Source: Capsicum annuum
Lineage: Eukaryota > Streptophyta > Magnoliopsida > Solanales > Solanaceae
Length of the DNA: 64,000 nucleotides
NCBI RefSeq assembly: GCF_002878395.1
Contig: NC_061115.1
Span: forward strand, 92,916,695 to 92,980,694
Direction of reading: 5' to 3'
Shown here: in pieces, positions 12,570 to 25,070 of the stretch
How positions within the stretch are numbered: position 1 is the stretch's first letter
Layout: every line of letters begins with the position of its first letter
Translations under genes and position numbers: made by a program
The notes under the pieces: model-generated
The model's input: the letters and a program-made list of their open reading frames with translations, nothing else
Told to the model about the DNA's origin: nothing
Databases searched by the model: none

Positions 12570-13390
12570 GAAGCTTCGGATAATGAATGAAGTCGTGGGC
12601 CTAGGCTACCTCTTCACCACATCAACCTTCTGTGGATCTACCAGGATCTCTTTACTAGAAATAATATAGTCCAAGAAATTCATAGTGTTCAACCAGAACT
12701 TACACTTAGAGAACTTGGCATACAATTATTGTTCATTTAAGGTCTGCAACACCATACAAAGATGATTAACTTAATCAACTCACTCTTCAAATAAACCAAA
12801 ATGTCATCAATAAATGTAATGATGAAGAGATCCAAATACTACCAAAACATTCTATTCATCAAGTCCATAAATGTTGCCGGAGCACTAGTAAACCGAAATG
12901 ATATCACCAAGATCGCAAAATGCCCATATCAAGTATGAAAAACCGTCTTAGGGATATCCACCTCTATAATCTTAAGCTGATGGTACCCAGTCCAAAGATC
13001 TATCTTAGAGAAGAACTAGGCAACCTGTAATTGGTCAATAAAGTTATATATTTGAGAGAGAGGATACTTGTTCTTGATCATTACCTTGTTCAACTACCTA
13101 TAGTCTATGCACATCCGAAGGGAACCATCCTTCTTGCACACAAACAACATTGGTGCACCCCATGGAAAAAACTCTAGGACGAATAAACCCCTTATCCAGA
13201 AGATCCTTAAGTTGCTCCTTAAGTTCCCTCAACTCAATCAAAGCCATTCTATATTAATGAATAGAAATTAGATTAGTGTCCAAAAGTAAGTCAATACCAA
13301 ACACTATTTCCCTATCTAGAGGAACACCAGGAAGATCATTTGGAAAGACCTCAAGAAACTCATTACCCAAAAACAAATTTCCTTATTCTC
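12570..13390 (-). pseudogene. Gypsy reverse transcriptase, decayed
   Basis: Reading leftwards, the linker [20 protein letters not shown] (about 13290-13350) leads into [20 protein letters not shown] (about 13180-13250). Then come the palm motif MCIDYRQLNK (about 13085-13115), FSKIDLWTGYHQLKI (about 12965-13010) and FAILVISFRFTSAPATFMDLM (about 12860-12925). The catalytic FIDDILVY stands at about 12790-12820 with its two Asp residues intact. The frame is broken by several stops and by frameshifts near 13000 and 12780. A standard gypsy order, RT then RNase H, follows. Confidence 0.85.
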
Positions 13391-13800
13391 AACCTCATAT
13401 AAGCCACCAAATTAAGATCATTACTTCATAGCTGATGGAACTTCAAAGCATATTTCTTTACTAACATCCTTCCCTGCCTGAGGTTCACAAACTCCTCGAT
13501 CATAACTTCCCTAAACTCCTGAGTAAAGAACTGGTCTATGAAAGCATTAAAAAAGACCTCCCATAACCCATCCTCTTACATATCACTTCTATCCCTATCA
13601 CACTTCTCATACCACTGATAAGAAACATCTTTGACCTGATAAGCTACAAAGTTAACCCTCTCTACATTAGTAGCCTGTATCACCCAAAAGATCTTTTTCA
13701 TCACATTCAAGAAGCCTTATGGATCCTCCTTCACCCCCACCCTTATAAAAGTTGGAGGAACTATTTTCATGAATTGACCAACCCCTGTTGCCTAAAAAAA
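13391..13800 (-). pseudogene. Gypsy gag capsid, partial
   Basis: The minus strand reads QFMKIVPPTFIRVGVKEDP, then KKIFWVIQATNVERVNFVAY, QVKDVSYQWYEKC and FIDQFFTQEFREVMIEEFVNL. This is the capsid region of retrotransposon gag, in one frame with one or two stops. The zinc knuckle and the aspartic protease that should follow are not seen. Gag runs almost straight into the RT linker near 13390, so an internal deletion of roughly 1 kb is likely. Confidence 0.8.
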
Positions 13801-14248
13801 CAAAGCACCAATCTTACCACCTCAACTCGAGCAACAACTAATTGGGAATGAAAAGAATAGACTTACTACATTCTGTGTTCGTCATGTTGCTCTGATGGAC
13901 CTGAGGCGAACTATCCAAACTATGAGAAACTCCAGCACCATCATGAATAGGACCATAAGATCAAAGATGTACACTAGACGTAGGACGTACCCCTTCAACA
14001 TTATCCATAGATGGGATAGAAGAATTCCTTGTGTTCCTGATCTTGAAGGCATGATCTGAAAGATGAAGAAACAAGAAATAGAGGAGATTCTAGGATTTAG
14101 AACTCAAGATTGAAGATTGAATACCAAGAAAGAGAAATATTCTTAAATGTCTTACAGCCTCTCTCTAATAAGTGTTGTGTGCTTCATATCCCTAAAAGAG
14201 ACTTTACTCAAAATGGATTTGTGGACATATAAATTGTCCTTAGATCAA
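13801..14248 (-). other. 5' leader and gag N-terminus of the Tekay-like element
   Basis: It lies between primer site and recognisable gag. No conserved motif is visible; it is probably untranslated leader plus the variable gag N-terminus. Confidence 0.5.
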
Positions 14249-14261
14249 GGCTCTGATACCA
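14249..14261 (-). other. Primer binding site, tRNA-iMet type
   Basis: The plus strand GGCTCTGATACCA is the exact complement of TGGTATCAGAGCC, 8 bases inside the right LTR. It fixes the element's orientation as minus. Confidence 0.9.
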
Positions 14262-14269
14262 AATTAACA

Positions 14270-16183
14270 TGACTCATTCATAATGGGTATCCCAAGTCCA
14301 ACCAAGATCAGGGACCGCCCCTTGTTACCTAACCCAACCATTTATCCAACCTTAGATGGGCTGAATTTCAAACATATAACAAGATAGTGTTGTTGTTCTT
14401 TTTAAGACTCTGGGATAGAGTCACAACTGTAACCGACCCAATTGAGTCCAACCGTACTACAATAACCACCCAACTATACCAACTAAACCAAAAGCCATAA
14501 ACCAAAAGGGAATACCCAAAATATAATATGAGTAATCTCAAAATGTAATATCACAGAGCAATGAGAAATAATGTCTGATGATGCCTACTTCAATATCAAT
14601 ACCAATTCTAAGGTTGATACCAATACCGATCCCACCCATACCAACTCCTAAATGTACCATAAAGCCTCTATCTAAAAGAGTAAATAAATCTGGTTGGGAC
14701 ATGCCCCCAACTATGGATAAAACCAATATCAAAAATAAAAGAATAATGTCAAAATAAATCTATAACATGAAATGATATCTTCTGAAAAGATGGAAGCTCA
14801 CCACTTCAGTCCAAATGATGATTCCGAATCTGTATGCTAAATAAGAGGAGCAGGATGGCTAGTGCTTGCATTGCGTGAGTATACATCCACAGTATATTGA
14901 GTTAGCAAATAACCGCAAGTATGAATCTCAGGATAAGGATAAAATAATACCAGTCATAAAACCATGTAAAACCATCTATAATGCATACAACAATACATAT
15001 ATAAAAGTTCTGAAAAAGACAAGCGAGTTTTGCATGCATTTAAAACATTTTCTAGGGTGGTGTAGCTTTACCATCCTAACTACCCACGGTCCATATGTGC
15101 TCAGCTCTTCCTACTAAAAAGGCACCAATGTGGGTAGCTGCACGACCAAGAAATATCATATGGAATGACTAGTACATCACTGTAATACATAACGTGTCAC
15201 TAACAAGTGGTCATCAAAGACCCCTTATATCAGAAAATATGAGTTTTTAGTTTTGGTCCCCCTGGGATCGCCACATTTTACAGCTTATCTGCACTTTCAT
15301 TTACCAATGTCTAATTAAAACCTTATCCAAAAAATCCATTTACCATTTATTAACTAAGGCCAATATTGGTGGTATCGCCATACCACTCCATTACTTACCA
15401 GTAATATCCATAGCCAAACCCTTTACGTTAGGGGACCTTAGGTTCCTTTTCTTTTTCCATATTAAATCTACTTGCGAGACTTCCATTTTATCCACAAGAA
15501 TAACCATTTACCCTTTATCCTTTTCAAACCATTTAAACCATACATAAATTATTTATCTAGTTAAAAATATACAAAAGTTCTATTAAAAGAAGTCAATGCT
15601 ATGAATATATCTTTATAAGCATTTTATCAAATACCTAGGGGGCACAATATAACCAAAACCAATTCCAAACACCATTAAATGATTACCATAAAATCAAATA
15701 CTCCAAAAAAACCATTAATGCATATAAAAGAATAATTAAAACAATAGGAAATTGTAACCAAGCATTTAATATCAAAACCCCCAACTAATTATTGAAAACC
15801 ATAATCATGAAATAGTAAAATCCTAAAATCAATCATATAATCCATGCCTTTAGTCAAAATTACAATGAGGGAATAGAATCATGCCTTATACCAAAGAATT
15901 GATGGGAAGAAATCGTCAAAGAAAGCTCTAAAGTAACTCGTAAGGTGAAACCTTAGACTTCTTTCCCCAAGATCTCTTGAGATAATTATAAGATATTTTT
16001 GAATAGTTTATAAGTGTTAATTAATAGAATAATAGGGTAAATAACCTCCTGAGTGTATTAGAAGTCATGTTTCCTAGTTAGATTAAGTATGGAAATGTCC
16101 AGAAGACACTCACTTAAATCTATTAAAAACCCATCACAGGGATACGACTAACCCATACAAGCCATACTCTCCTATACTATCTG
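14270..16183 (-). repeat. 5' LTR of the Tekay-like element, part 1
   Basis: It aligns with 7989 to about 9890. A short gap near its start removes the GACCACGGGCTTTG block present in the other LTR. The LTR breaks off at 16183 because of the nested element and resumes at 25071. Confidence 0.85.
16179..16183. other. Target site duplication ATCTG (left copy)
   Basis: ATCTG stands directly before TGTAATACCCC at 16184 and is repeated at 25066-25070 directly after the terminal TTACA. It is a perfect 5-bp duplication, the length made by gypsy integrases. Confidence 0.9.
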
Positions 16184-18588
16184 TGTAATACCCCATATTT
16201 TCGTGCGAGAATTCTAACCTTCATTCCTACGCATCTAAGCTCTAATCCAAGTGATTCTCATGTGAATACAAGTTGCATGATCATTATCCTAGTCTATTTT
16301 GTAGTTTAGAGTTAGAAAATGTTTATATCAATGACCTATAACAAGGTTGAGCTAAGACCAACTGATTCATCCAAAGTTTGACATTCGATTCTACAAGGGT
16401 CAACTTCAAACGTGAATATCTCTTAATATAAATGGAATTTCTCATATCAATACCTATAAAATTATAGATAATTGAATTATCTTTCCAACGATACCAATTT
16501 CACAAAATATCCAATACCCGAGCGAAGAGTTATGCCCATTTTTGTGAGAGGCAGTAAGAGTGTGCGATGGGTAATGCGCCGCCCAATTAAATATGTGAGA
16601 TTGGGAGGGAGAGGCATACTTAAATGTCTGCCATAAGGTATGTGACACACACCTTAAGGTCTGCCATGGGTTGTGCGCCGCATACCTCACTTTCAAGTAC
16701 AAAAAACAGCCCTATATATATCGATAACATAGGATTAAACTCCCATAACACCAAAATAAGTTTACTTTTTATCAAAATCACCAAAAACATTCATTAGGGT
16801 TTCAACCTAAAAATTCAAATATCTCAAGATTCAACCATGAGTTTTCAATAATTCATCGAGATTCGGAATCCCCATGGCGAGGGCTACAAGAAACACTTAT
16901 TATTTTCATGAATAGAGTCCCAAGGTCAAGAGTTAATTCAAATCTTCAAGTTTAAGGTCTGTGGGGTTTTCCAACAAGAACACCCTTTTGTTCTTGTGCC
17001 AAAAAATACTTTCTTTTACGAAGTTATGAATTTCATATGTTTTACTATGATTTTGAAGCTTGAACTTATATCCTATATTGATTATCATTAAATTATGATG
17101 TTTTTCATATTTTAGAATTGAAATTATATGAGAATGATGATTTTTTGTGCCTTATGACTAAATTTCAAAATTTTGAAGGAATTTATATCTTTTTATGATG
17201 GAAAGCGTGAACCTTGATAAATTTTCATATGATGTTGAGACATGAGTTTTGAACTCTAATTGAGATTGTCGTTTTTTTAGAAATCATGTGTTATAAACAC
17301 TTTGCATTTGAACCAATTGAGATGATAATGAATCTTTGACCTTTTGGTCATAAAAAAGGGGTTGATTTGAACCCGACATGAGAAAAAAATCCAATTTTAT
17401 TGATTATTATAAAAAGGGTAGTATGATGGCTCTCGTTGTGAATTATTGAATTGTTTATTTATGGATTTTCTTTTGAAAAGATCTAAGCTAAGTCCGAGAG
17501 TAGTCTTTAGCACCGAGCAGAAGGTATAGCAAGATTAGTGCTTCCCTAGAACTACGTGCCCCCATAGGTTGTGACCCTGAGGCTGATTTATTTAGTGATC
17601 ACTAGTGTTTGGATTGATGATTTAAGGTCCTGCTCCGATTGCAAGGATAGGACAGCTCTCCCCAATGTGGGTTAGACGTTGGAATCTGTATAGCTCACAT
17701 GATTTTTATCGGTTGTAAGAGACTACCAATGTGTGTGTGTGTATTCTTCTATCTAATATTAAAAGTCTTATTCTTCTATCTGAGATAAAAATATATTTGT
17801 TTGAAAGACTGAGTTTGAGAAAGTCAGTGTTTTTGAAAGATTTAATAAACATATATTCCAAAGAGAATTGTTATGAGATTTGATTGCTTTGATGATTTAG
17901 AATCGAGATGGAAGTGAATTGAGATTTATTATGACGACTCACATGTTTCACCCAATATATTTTACTCTTATGATTATGATGATTTTAATTCGAGCTAAGT
18001 GAGTCATTTATATCAGCATGCATAATTTTATAAACTGTGATGATATTATGATATTATTTTATATATACATTGCACCCCTATATGCTCGGTATGTTTCCAT
18101 AGTACTGACCCACATATTCGTATATGGGCTATATTTTCTCAGAATGTAGGTACAAGGTATAGTGTACATCTTAAGATCCAGTCAATTTGCAGCATCCAGT
18201 CAGCAAGTGATGAGTTCTTTTGATTCAAGGGCTTGAGTTAGTTATACAGTTTGAGAAGTGTTGTATTTTCTTTATTCAGTCGTATTGAGTTGGGTTAGTC
18301 AGGAGTCATGACCCGGCTACCTACAAGCAGTACTAGTAGAGGCTTCATAGACATTTAGTAGAAGTTGATGTATTCCATCTCAGTTTTGGCTGTAAAAGCA
18401 GAGTTGTAATCTTATAAATTTAGTTTTGTATCTATCATATTCAGAAAAAAGTTATTTTTTGTAGATTTGTATAGATTTAAACTTTTTGTTCAGTTTCTTA
18501 TGAGTTATGCTAGTAGAAGGGTTAGCTTGGGGTCACATATGATCCTAAGCACCGTGTGATATCTCGGGACCCGATTTTGGGGCGTTAA
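16184..18588 (+). repeat. 5' LTR of the LARD-like element
   Basis: It starts TGTAATACCCC and ends near GGGGCGTTAA. A TATA-like run (CTATATATATCG) lies at about 16711-16722. A GC-richer block (16550-16690) with several GTGCG / CGCCGC phrases and internal inverted similarity around CATAAGGT sits just before the TATA box. The 3' LTR repeats all of this. Confidence 0.85.
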
Positions 18589-18590
18589 CT

Positions 18591-18602
18591 TGGTATCAAA
18601 TA
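18591..18602 (+). other. Primer binding site, tRNA-iMet type, worn
   Basis: TGGTATCAAATA keeps the first eight bases of TGGTATCAGAGC and one more, two bases after the 5' LTR. Confidence 0.75.
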
Positions 18603-21600
18603 CATAGTTCAAGTGTCCTAGGGTATCTATGAAGCGATGTCTAGTAGAATTTTGTGGAATGGTATAGAGACGTCTGTACTTTTCTTTGAGAGGTTAAAGG
18701 ACATTTGGGAAATGTCTCCATTCTTTCAAGTCTGAAATCGTGCTATAGAAAAGTTCTACAAGAAACTTAGACAGATTCTCATCTTACCTTAGTCAGGCCA
18801 TCTCTGCTTTATTTTGAAGGTATCAGAACTAGTTAAGCTCAATTCTCCATAGATAGTTATGGAATTGTAAGAGAGCTACAAAAGTATCCTATCAGTACTT
18901 TTTAGTTTCGAAAACTGAAGTGCTTTATCAGGCCTGTAGAAATCGTGCACTAAGCCCGAGTCAGATATGCTTTTAAATTTCTCCTCAAAATCCATGACGA
19001 TAATCTATACTTCCTTATCTATGTATTATTCTTGAGACAACATGGTCAACATGTTCCAGTTTCTCTCCAGATAATGCTCTTATATTTGCTAGCAAAAGTT
19101 TTAGAAGTTTCATAAAGTATCTTAAGAGGAGCCTTCTAGTGTGTTATAAGTCCTTCAAATTTAAGTTATGCCTTCATTCTTATGAGTTATTTAATGAAGA
19201 CAGAGTAAGGTGTATTCTTAGATCATTGAATTTTGTGTTTCAAGTTTCTATCTCTTGTATTATGTAATCTTGTTATCATTATGTTTGTGAAAAAGTAAAG
19301 TCTAGTGAAGCCGTGTGAGGCCTATTTTGATTCACTAGCATAGTTGCTTTGTTATTCATATAATTTTCTTAATCAAAATACAAAATCGAAGTCTAGTGAA
19401 GCCGTGTGAGGTCTATTTCTATTCACTAGCATAGTTGCTTTGTTATTCATATAATTTTCTTAATCAAAACATAAAACCAAAGTCTAGTGAAGCCGTGTGA
19501 GGCCTATTTCGATTCACTAGCAACTTGTTGTTTATCTTATTATTCTGGTGTTAGTTAAAAGTGTGGATTTCTGTGTAGTGACCAAAGTAGTAACGTTTAG
19601 TTGAAAGTCTTATGATAGTAGAGCTTGTGGGTTTAGAAGTGCAGTGGCAAGAATGGTGGTAAGGGCGATTTATTGAATATGTATAGCTGAATTTTTGCTT
19701 ATGATTGAATTAGTAATGAAGTGATACACCCTTGTTTGTTAGTTTAGTAAATTTAGAGAAGGAGATTATTAATTAAGGTGGATTGTTGTTTGGTTGAAGT
19801 ATGAAAAGAGCTATTGATGGTATTTGTTGTGCTAGGAAAGTATACGTTTTGATGGAAGTACTTGGTGGTTGAGTATTATTAATTTAGGCTTTCCAAAGAT
19901 TGCAAGAGGAAGTTTAGTTGAAATTTATAGAGCTATGAAAGTAATTTAAGTGTGAAGATGGGTAAATAGTAATAATATGAAGAAGGAGGATGTGTTAACA
20001 GATTATGAATAAGATAGGCCATATGATTATGATCGACTATCATTGTGTACTAGTTTTTCTTAATTCTATGTTCTATAGTTTTGAAGTGAAAATTGTGTAT
20101 GAGATTGGGTTATAAATCATGTTTAACTCTAGACATTAAATTTGAACAGTTGATGCTAGTTATATGGAGATGATCTAGTAGGCATGAACAGTGTATGCAA
20201 GAGTATCAGATCATGTGTTCGTAATTAAGTATGGTGTAGAGGTATGCCCAAGGTGCTATGGGGTTGCATTATTTTTTGAGGATTATTGCATATTTTTTGT
20301 TAGTAATAACGTTGAGTTTCTACGTGGAGAAAGGCTAGTTAGATAATTTATGTTTTTCTTGATAGCTAAGTTAAGGAGTTATTATTGAAGATGTTGAGTC
20401 TTTTTAGTATGATTTTATTCTCATGGTTTGGGAAAAATATAAGTATAGAAGTGTGATCTTGGTAGGCTATGATTATGTGATTAGAGATGTAGATATGGTT
20501 GCAAATGAGAGTGTAAGTCTTTGATGATGATTATTGAAGCTAGGGATGACATATGGATGGGTTGTTCAAGAATGAAGTCGGTAAGTTCGAAATTAGTTTA
20601 TTCTTATGAGTTTAGCATTTATTTGTAGATAATAGAATGATGAAATTATGGATTAATCTTGAGGATATGGAGTAACCATCATACTTAAAATACCATCTTT
20701 GACCTAAGGTGGAGATGGTTAGTGAAGAACCAAATCGAGTTTTGAGAATTAGATTGTGATACATGTCAATAATGAGTTATGATGAGATAGTGATCCCTTC
20801 TTACTCTAGAGTATTCCTTGGATTTCAGTCATTACAACGCCAAATCCATCACTTGCTTGACAAATCCATGCCACAGGCCTATGCTTATACCTATCATGTA
20901 TGCTCAAGCCCATTCTTAGCTTCTAGCAAGTATATAATAGCTTCACTCTGTGATTCGAGTTATCTCTTATGAATCTATGAACTCCAGTCTTATGTTGAAT
21001 AGCCCATGATAAGTATAAACTCATGTTTCAGAGTATCACCAATTTTTAAACTCATGATACTAGTGAAGTTCGCATTATATCACGCATGTCCTCAGCTTAG
21101 ATTTCCTTAATGAATCCATGCCTTTGATATTTTATTCCTAAGGAAAAAGATAAGTGTTAATGTTATGTATTGTAGTTTTCGTGCTTCTAGTTCATATGTG
21201 TTAGCCCTTCGGTGACCTCTTCCTACGTTAAGATAGTGGTGATGATAGTGGATAAGCAATGGTTTATATGTAAAAGAGTAGATGGCCTTCATTAAGAAAT
21301 ATTATTTATGCTTTTCAATCTAAGGCTAAAGTGTGAAGTAAGATTAAGGCCAAGTCTTTGATACATGTCATGGTTAGTTAGAAATTATGTGTATGTTTTT
21401 ATGAATAGTACAGGAAAATTGTTGTTGATAAAGGTTTAGAGAATATGCGAAGTATGCCTTTAGGGTTATTTTCCTTAAAGTTATATGTGATTTTTAATGA
21501 TAGTCTTGAATGTCATGTTGGGTGTAAGATAATGAATGCAATATGCACTAGTAAATCCCTATCAAGAGTTTTAAATTAGTCATTGAAGTGGTAAGGCATG

Positions 21601-22334
21601 TTATGCTTAGGGTGTGAGCTCTAAGAAGATATAAAATATTGAACCTTGTGGTTTAGACTAGTATTGTGGTTTGGCATGTTGTATCTTGTGATTTAGTGTT
21701 AGGCTTGATCATGTGAGAGAACTTAATTTAGATTAGACCTTAGTAGAAAGATTTTGCAGTGCCAATATGAGAATTATAAGTTTAATCAAATGAGTATGGT
21801 ATTTAAGGGGAATAGTATAGTTGAGAGAGAATTTGAGAAGTGATGCTAAGCTTGAAAGTAATAAGTTGTGTTGCCTACGGCCTAGCAATCCTATCCTAGT
21901 TTATGAGTTATATAATTATATTCCATGCTATAGAGTTATATCAATGTTGTAATTCCTTAGTCAAATGTCTTGTTCAGAGCATGCCCAAAATTCTTTGCTC
22001 CCTAATGTCAATAGAATTTCGTAGAAAAGTGCTAAACAAATACTCCATTTGAGTATGGGTATTCAGTATGATCCAGTCCATATAGCCTGTAATCTAGTTT
22101 AGCAAGCAAGCAAATAATCTTCTATAGATTCTTAATTTTCCATCTAGTCTTACTATCCGCAGTCTTATAAGTATGTACATTCCAAAAGGCAATGTGTTTA
22201 TGTACAATTAAATTATAAATTCAGCTCAGTTCATGCATCAGTTTCAGTTTCAGATATTAAGTCATAATTCAATTCGTAAGTATCCTGTGTAGTAGCACAA
22301 TCTCTTCCTAGTATTTTCATAAAATTATTATTAT
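18603..22334 (+). other. Non-coding core of the LARD-like element
   Basis: Open frames are short and show no retroelement motif. Stops are dense in all frames. Apart from the 91-base tandem repeat, I see only AT-rich sequence. A possible trace of a gag start (CTCCATTCTTTCAAG near 18717) is too weak to call. Confidence 0.6.
19298..19522 (+). repeat. 91-base tandem repeat, about 2.5 copies
   Basis: The block GTCTAGTGAAGCCGTGTGAG recurs at 19300, 19391 and 19482, exactly 91 bases apart. Each copy is followed by a GATTCACTAGC-type block and, in the first two copies, an identical TTGCTTTGTTATTCATATAA stretch. The first two units are nearly identical, and the third is cut off after ATTCACTAGCA. 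Confidence 0.9.
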
Positions 22335-22380
22335 TTGGGGATGAACAATCCCAAGAGGGAGATGTTGTAATACCCCGAGT
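22335..22380 (+). other. Duplicate polypurine tract and LTR-start-like junction
   Basis: GGGATGAACAATCCCAAGAG leads into GGAGATGT, then TGTAATACCCC (22367-22377). This copies the layout found 290 bases later at the true 3' LTR (GGACGAATGTTCCCAAGG, then GGGAGAT). Sequence after 22378 does not match the LTR, so it is a relic of a related element end, not a second LTR of this one. Confidence 0.55.
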
Positions 22381-22640
22381 ATTCATGTCATAAACCTCTC
22401 ATCCTTTATCATGAGATCAAATCCAGTGCAAAGTAGTGGTCACTCATAAGTTGACACTCTCGTTTCTATCTTAGCCATATAGTTATTTTTTCTTGAGGAT
22501 TCATGCATTTGCAGACCAGTTCAATAGCACATTATTCTTGTAATCCAGTGATTCATTTCTATCAGTTACATATGGCAGCTTGAAGACTAAGATTCCTCTG
22601 TGTTTCAGGTTAATTATCCACATTCGAGGACGAATGTTCC

Positions 22641-22651
22641 CAAGGGGGAGA
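22641..22651 (+). other. Polypurine tract of the LARD-like element
   Basis: CAAGGGGGAGA directly precedes the 3' LTR. The preceding ATTCGAGGACGAATG is the usual phrase upstream of gypsy polypurine tracts in plants. Confidence 0.8.
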
Positions 22652-22654
22652 TAA

Positions 22655-25065
22655 TTTTATACCCCATATTTTTGTGCTAGAATTCTAACCGTCGTTCCTG
22701 CGCGTCTAAGCTCTAGTCCAAGTGATTCTCACATGAATACAAGTTGCATGATCATTAACCTAGTCTATGGAGTAGTTTAGAGGTGGAAACTTTTTATAGC
22801 AATGACCTAGAACAAGGTTGAGCTAAGACCAACTGATTCATCCAAAGTTTGACATTCAATTCTACAAGAGTCAACTTTAAACGCTAATATCTCTTAATAT
22901 ACATGGAATTTTTCATATCAAGACCTATCAAGTTGTAGATAATTGAATTATGTTTTCAACGATACCAATTTTGCAAAAATTTGATACTCGAGCGAAGAGT
23001 TATGCCCATTTTCGTGAGAGGCAGTAAGGGTGTGCGATGGGCAACGCGCCGCCCAATCAAATATGTACGATTGGGAGGGAGAGGCACACTTAAATGTCTA
23101 CCATAAGGTGTGCGGTGCATATCTTAAGGTCTGCCATGGGTTGTGCACCGCATACCTCACTTCCAAGTACCAAAAACACCCTTATATATATCTATAACAT
23201 GGGACTAAACTCCCATAACACCAAAATAAGTTTACTTTCTCTCAAAATCACCAAGAACATTCATTAGGATTTAAAACCTAAAATTCAAATTTCTCAAGAT
23301 TCAACCATGAGTTTTCAATAATTTTTTGAGATTCGGAATCCCCATTCTGAGGGCTACAAGAAACACTCATTATTCTCACGAATAGAGTCCCAAGGTCAAG
23401 ATTTCATTCAAAGCTTCAAGTTTAAGGTATGTGGGGTTTTTCAACAAGAGCACCCTTTCGTTCTTGAGCCAAAAAATACTTTCTTTTACGAAGTTATGGA
23501 TTTCATATATTTTACTATGATTTTGAAGCATGAACTTATATCCTATATTGATTATCATTAGATTATGATGTTTTTGATATTTTAGAAGTGAAATTATATG
23601 AGAATGTTTATTTTTTGTGCCTTATGGCTAAATTTCCAAATTTTGAAGGAATTTATATCTGTTTATGATGGAAAGCGTGAACCTTGATAAATTTTCATAT
23701 AATGTTGAGACATGAGTTTTAAACTCTAATTGAGATTGTCATTTTTTAAAAAATTATGTGTTATAAACACTTTGTGTTTGAACCAATTGAGATGATAATG
23801 AAGCTTTGACCTTTTGGTCGTAAAAAAAGGGGTTGATTTGAACCCGACATGAGAAAAGAAATCTACTTTTATTGATTATTAGAAAAGGGGTAGCATGATG
23901 GCTCCCGTTGTGAATTGTTGAATTGTTTATTTGTGGATTTTCTTTTGAAAAGATCTGAGCTAAGTTCGAGAGTAGTCTTTAGCACCGAGCGGGAGATATA
24001 TCAGGATTAGTGCTTCCCTAGAACTACGTGCCCCCATAGGTTGTGATCCTGAGGTTGATTTATATAGTGATCACTAGTGTTTGGATTGATGATTTAAGGT
24101 CCTACTCCGATTGCAAGGATAGGACAGCTCTCCCCAACGTGGGTTAGATGTTGGACTCCATGTAGCTCACATGATTTATGTCGGTTGTAAGAGACTCCCA
24201 ATATATGTGTGTGTGTATTCTCCTATCTAATATGAAAATTCTTATTCTTCTATCTAAGATGAAAACGTATTTATTTAAAAGGCTGAGTTTGAGAAAGTCA
24301 TTATTTTTGAAAGATTTAATGAATATATATTCCAAAGAAAATTGTTATGAGATTTGATTGATTTGATGATTTGGAATCTAGATGGAAGTGAATTGTGATT
24401 TATTATGATGACTCACATGTTTCACCCAATATATTTTACTCTCTTATGATTATGATGATTTTAATTCGAGCTAAGTGAGTCATTTATATCAACATGCATA
24501 ATTTTATAAACTGTGATGACATTAAGATATTATTTTAAATATGCATTGCACCCCCATATGCCCGGTACGTTTCCATGGTACTAACCCACATATTCGTATG
24601 TGGGATACATTTTCTTAGAATGTAGGTACTAGGTATAGTGTACATCTTCAGATCCAGTCAATTAACTGCATCCAGTCAGTAGGTGATGAGTCCTTTTGCT
24701 TCAAGGGCTTGAGTTAGTTATACAGTTCGAGAAGTGTTGTATTTTATTTATTCAGTCATATTGAGTTGGGTTAGTCGGTAGTCATGACCCGGCTACCTAC
24801 AGTCAGTACTAGTAGAGGCTTCATACACAGTCTGTAGAAGTTGATGTATTCCATTTCAGTTTTGGTTGTAAAAGCAAAGTTGTAATCTTGTAAATTTAGT
24901 TTTGTATCTATCATATTCAAAAAATAGTTATTTTCTGCAGATTTGTATAGATTTATACTTTTTGTTCAGTTGCTTATGAGTTATGCCAGTAGAAGGTTTA
25001 GCTTGGGGTCACTTATGATCCTAAGCACCGTATGACATCTCGGGACTCAATTTTGGGGTGTTACA
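22655..25065 (+). repeat. 3' LTR of the LARD-like element
   Basis: It aligns end to end with 16184-18588. It starts with a worn TTTTATACCCC and ends TGTTACA. TATA-like run at about 23194-23204. The 24196-24208 GTGTGTGT run corresponds to 17729-17741 in the 5' LTR. Confidence 0.85.
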
Positions 25066-25070
25066 ATCTG
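25066..25070. other. Target site duplication ATCTG (right copy)
   Basis: Identical to 16179-16183. The sequence that follows (GTATCCAAGCATCAACCC and on) continues the interrupted Tekay-like LTR. Confidence 0.9.

Larger units (their letters stand above)
16184..25065 (+). mobile_element. Non-autonomous LTR retrotransposon (LARD-like), 8.9 kb
   Basis: It has a 5' LTR (16184-18588), primer site (18591), a 4-kb internal region, polypurine tract (22641-22651), a 3' LTR (22655-25065) and a perfect ATCTG target duplication. I find no gag, protease, RT or integrase motif in the internal region on either strand. The long LTRs and long non-coding core fit the class called large retrotransposon derivatives, which depend on enzymes from an autonomous relative. 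The LTRs are alike over their whole length, so it is younger than the Tekay-like element it interrupts. Confidence 0.85.

Noticed and set aside
19298..19522. CRISPR-like direct repeats
   Set aside because: Units are contiguous 91-base tandem repeats without unique spacers, inside a plant retroelement.
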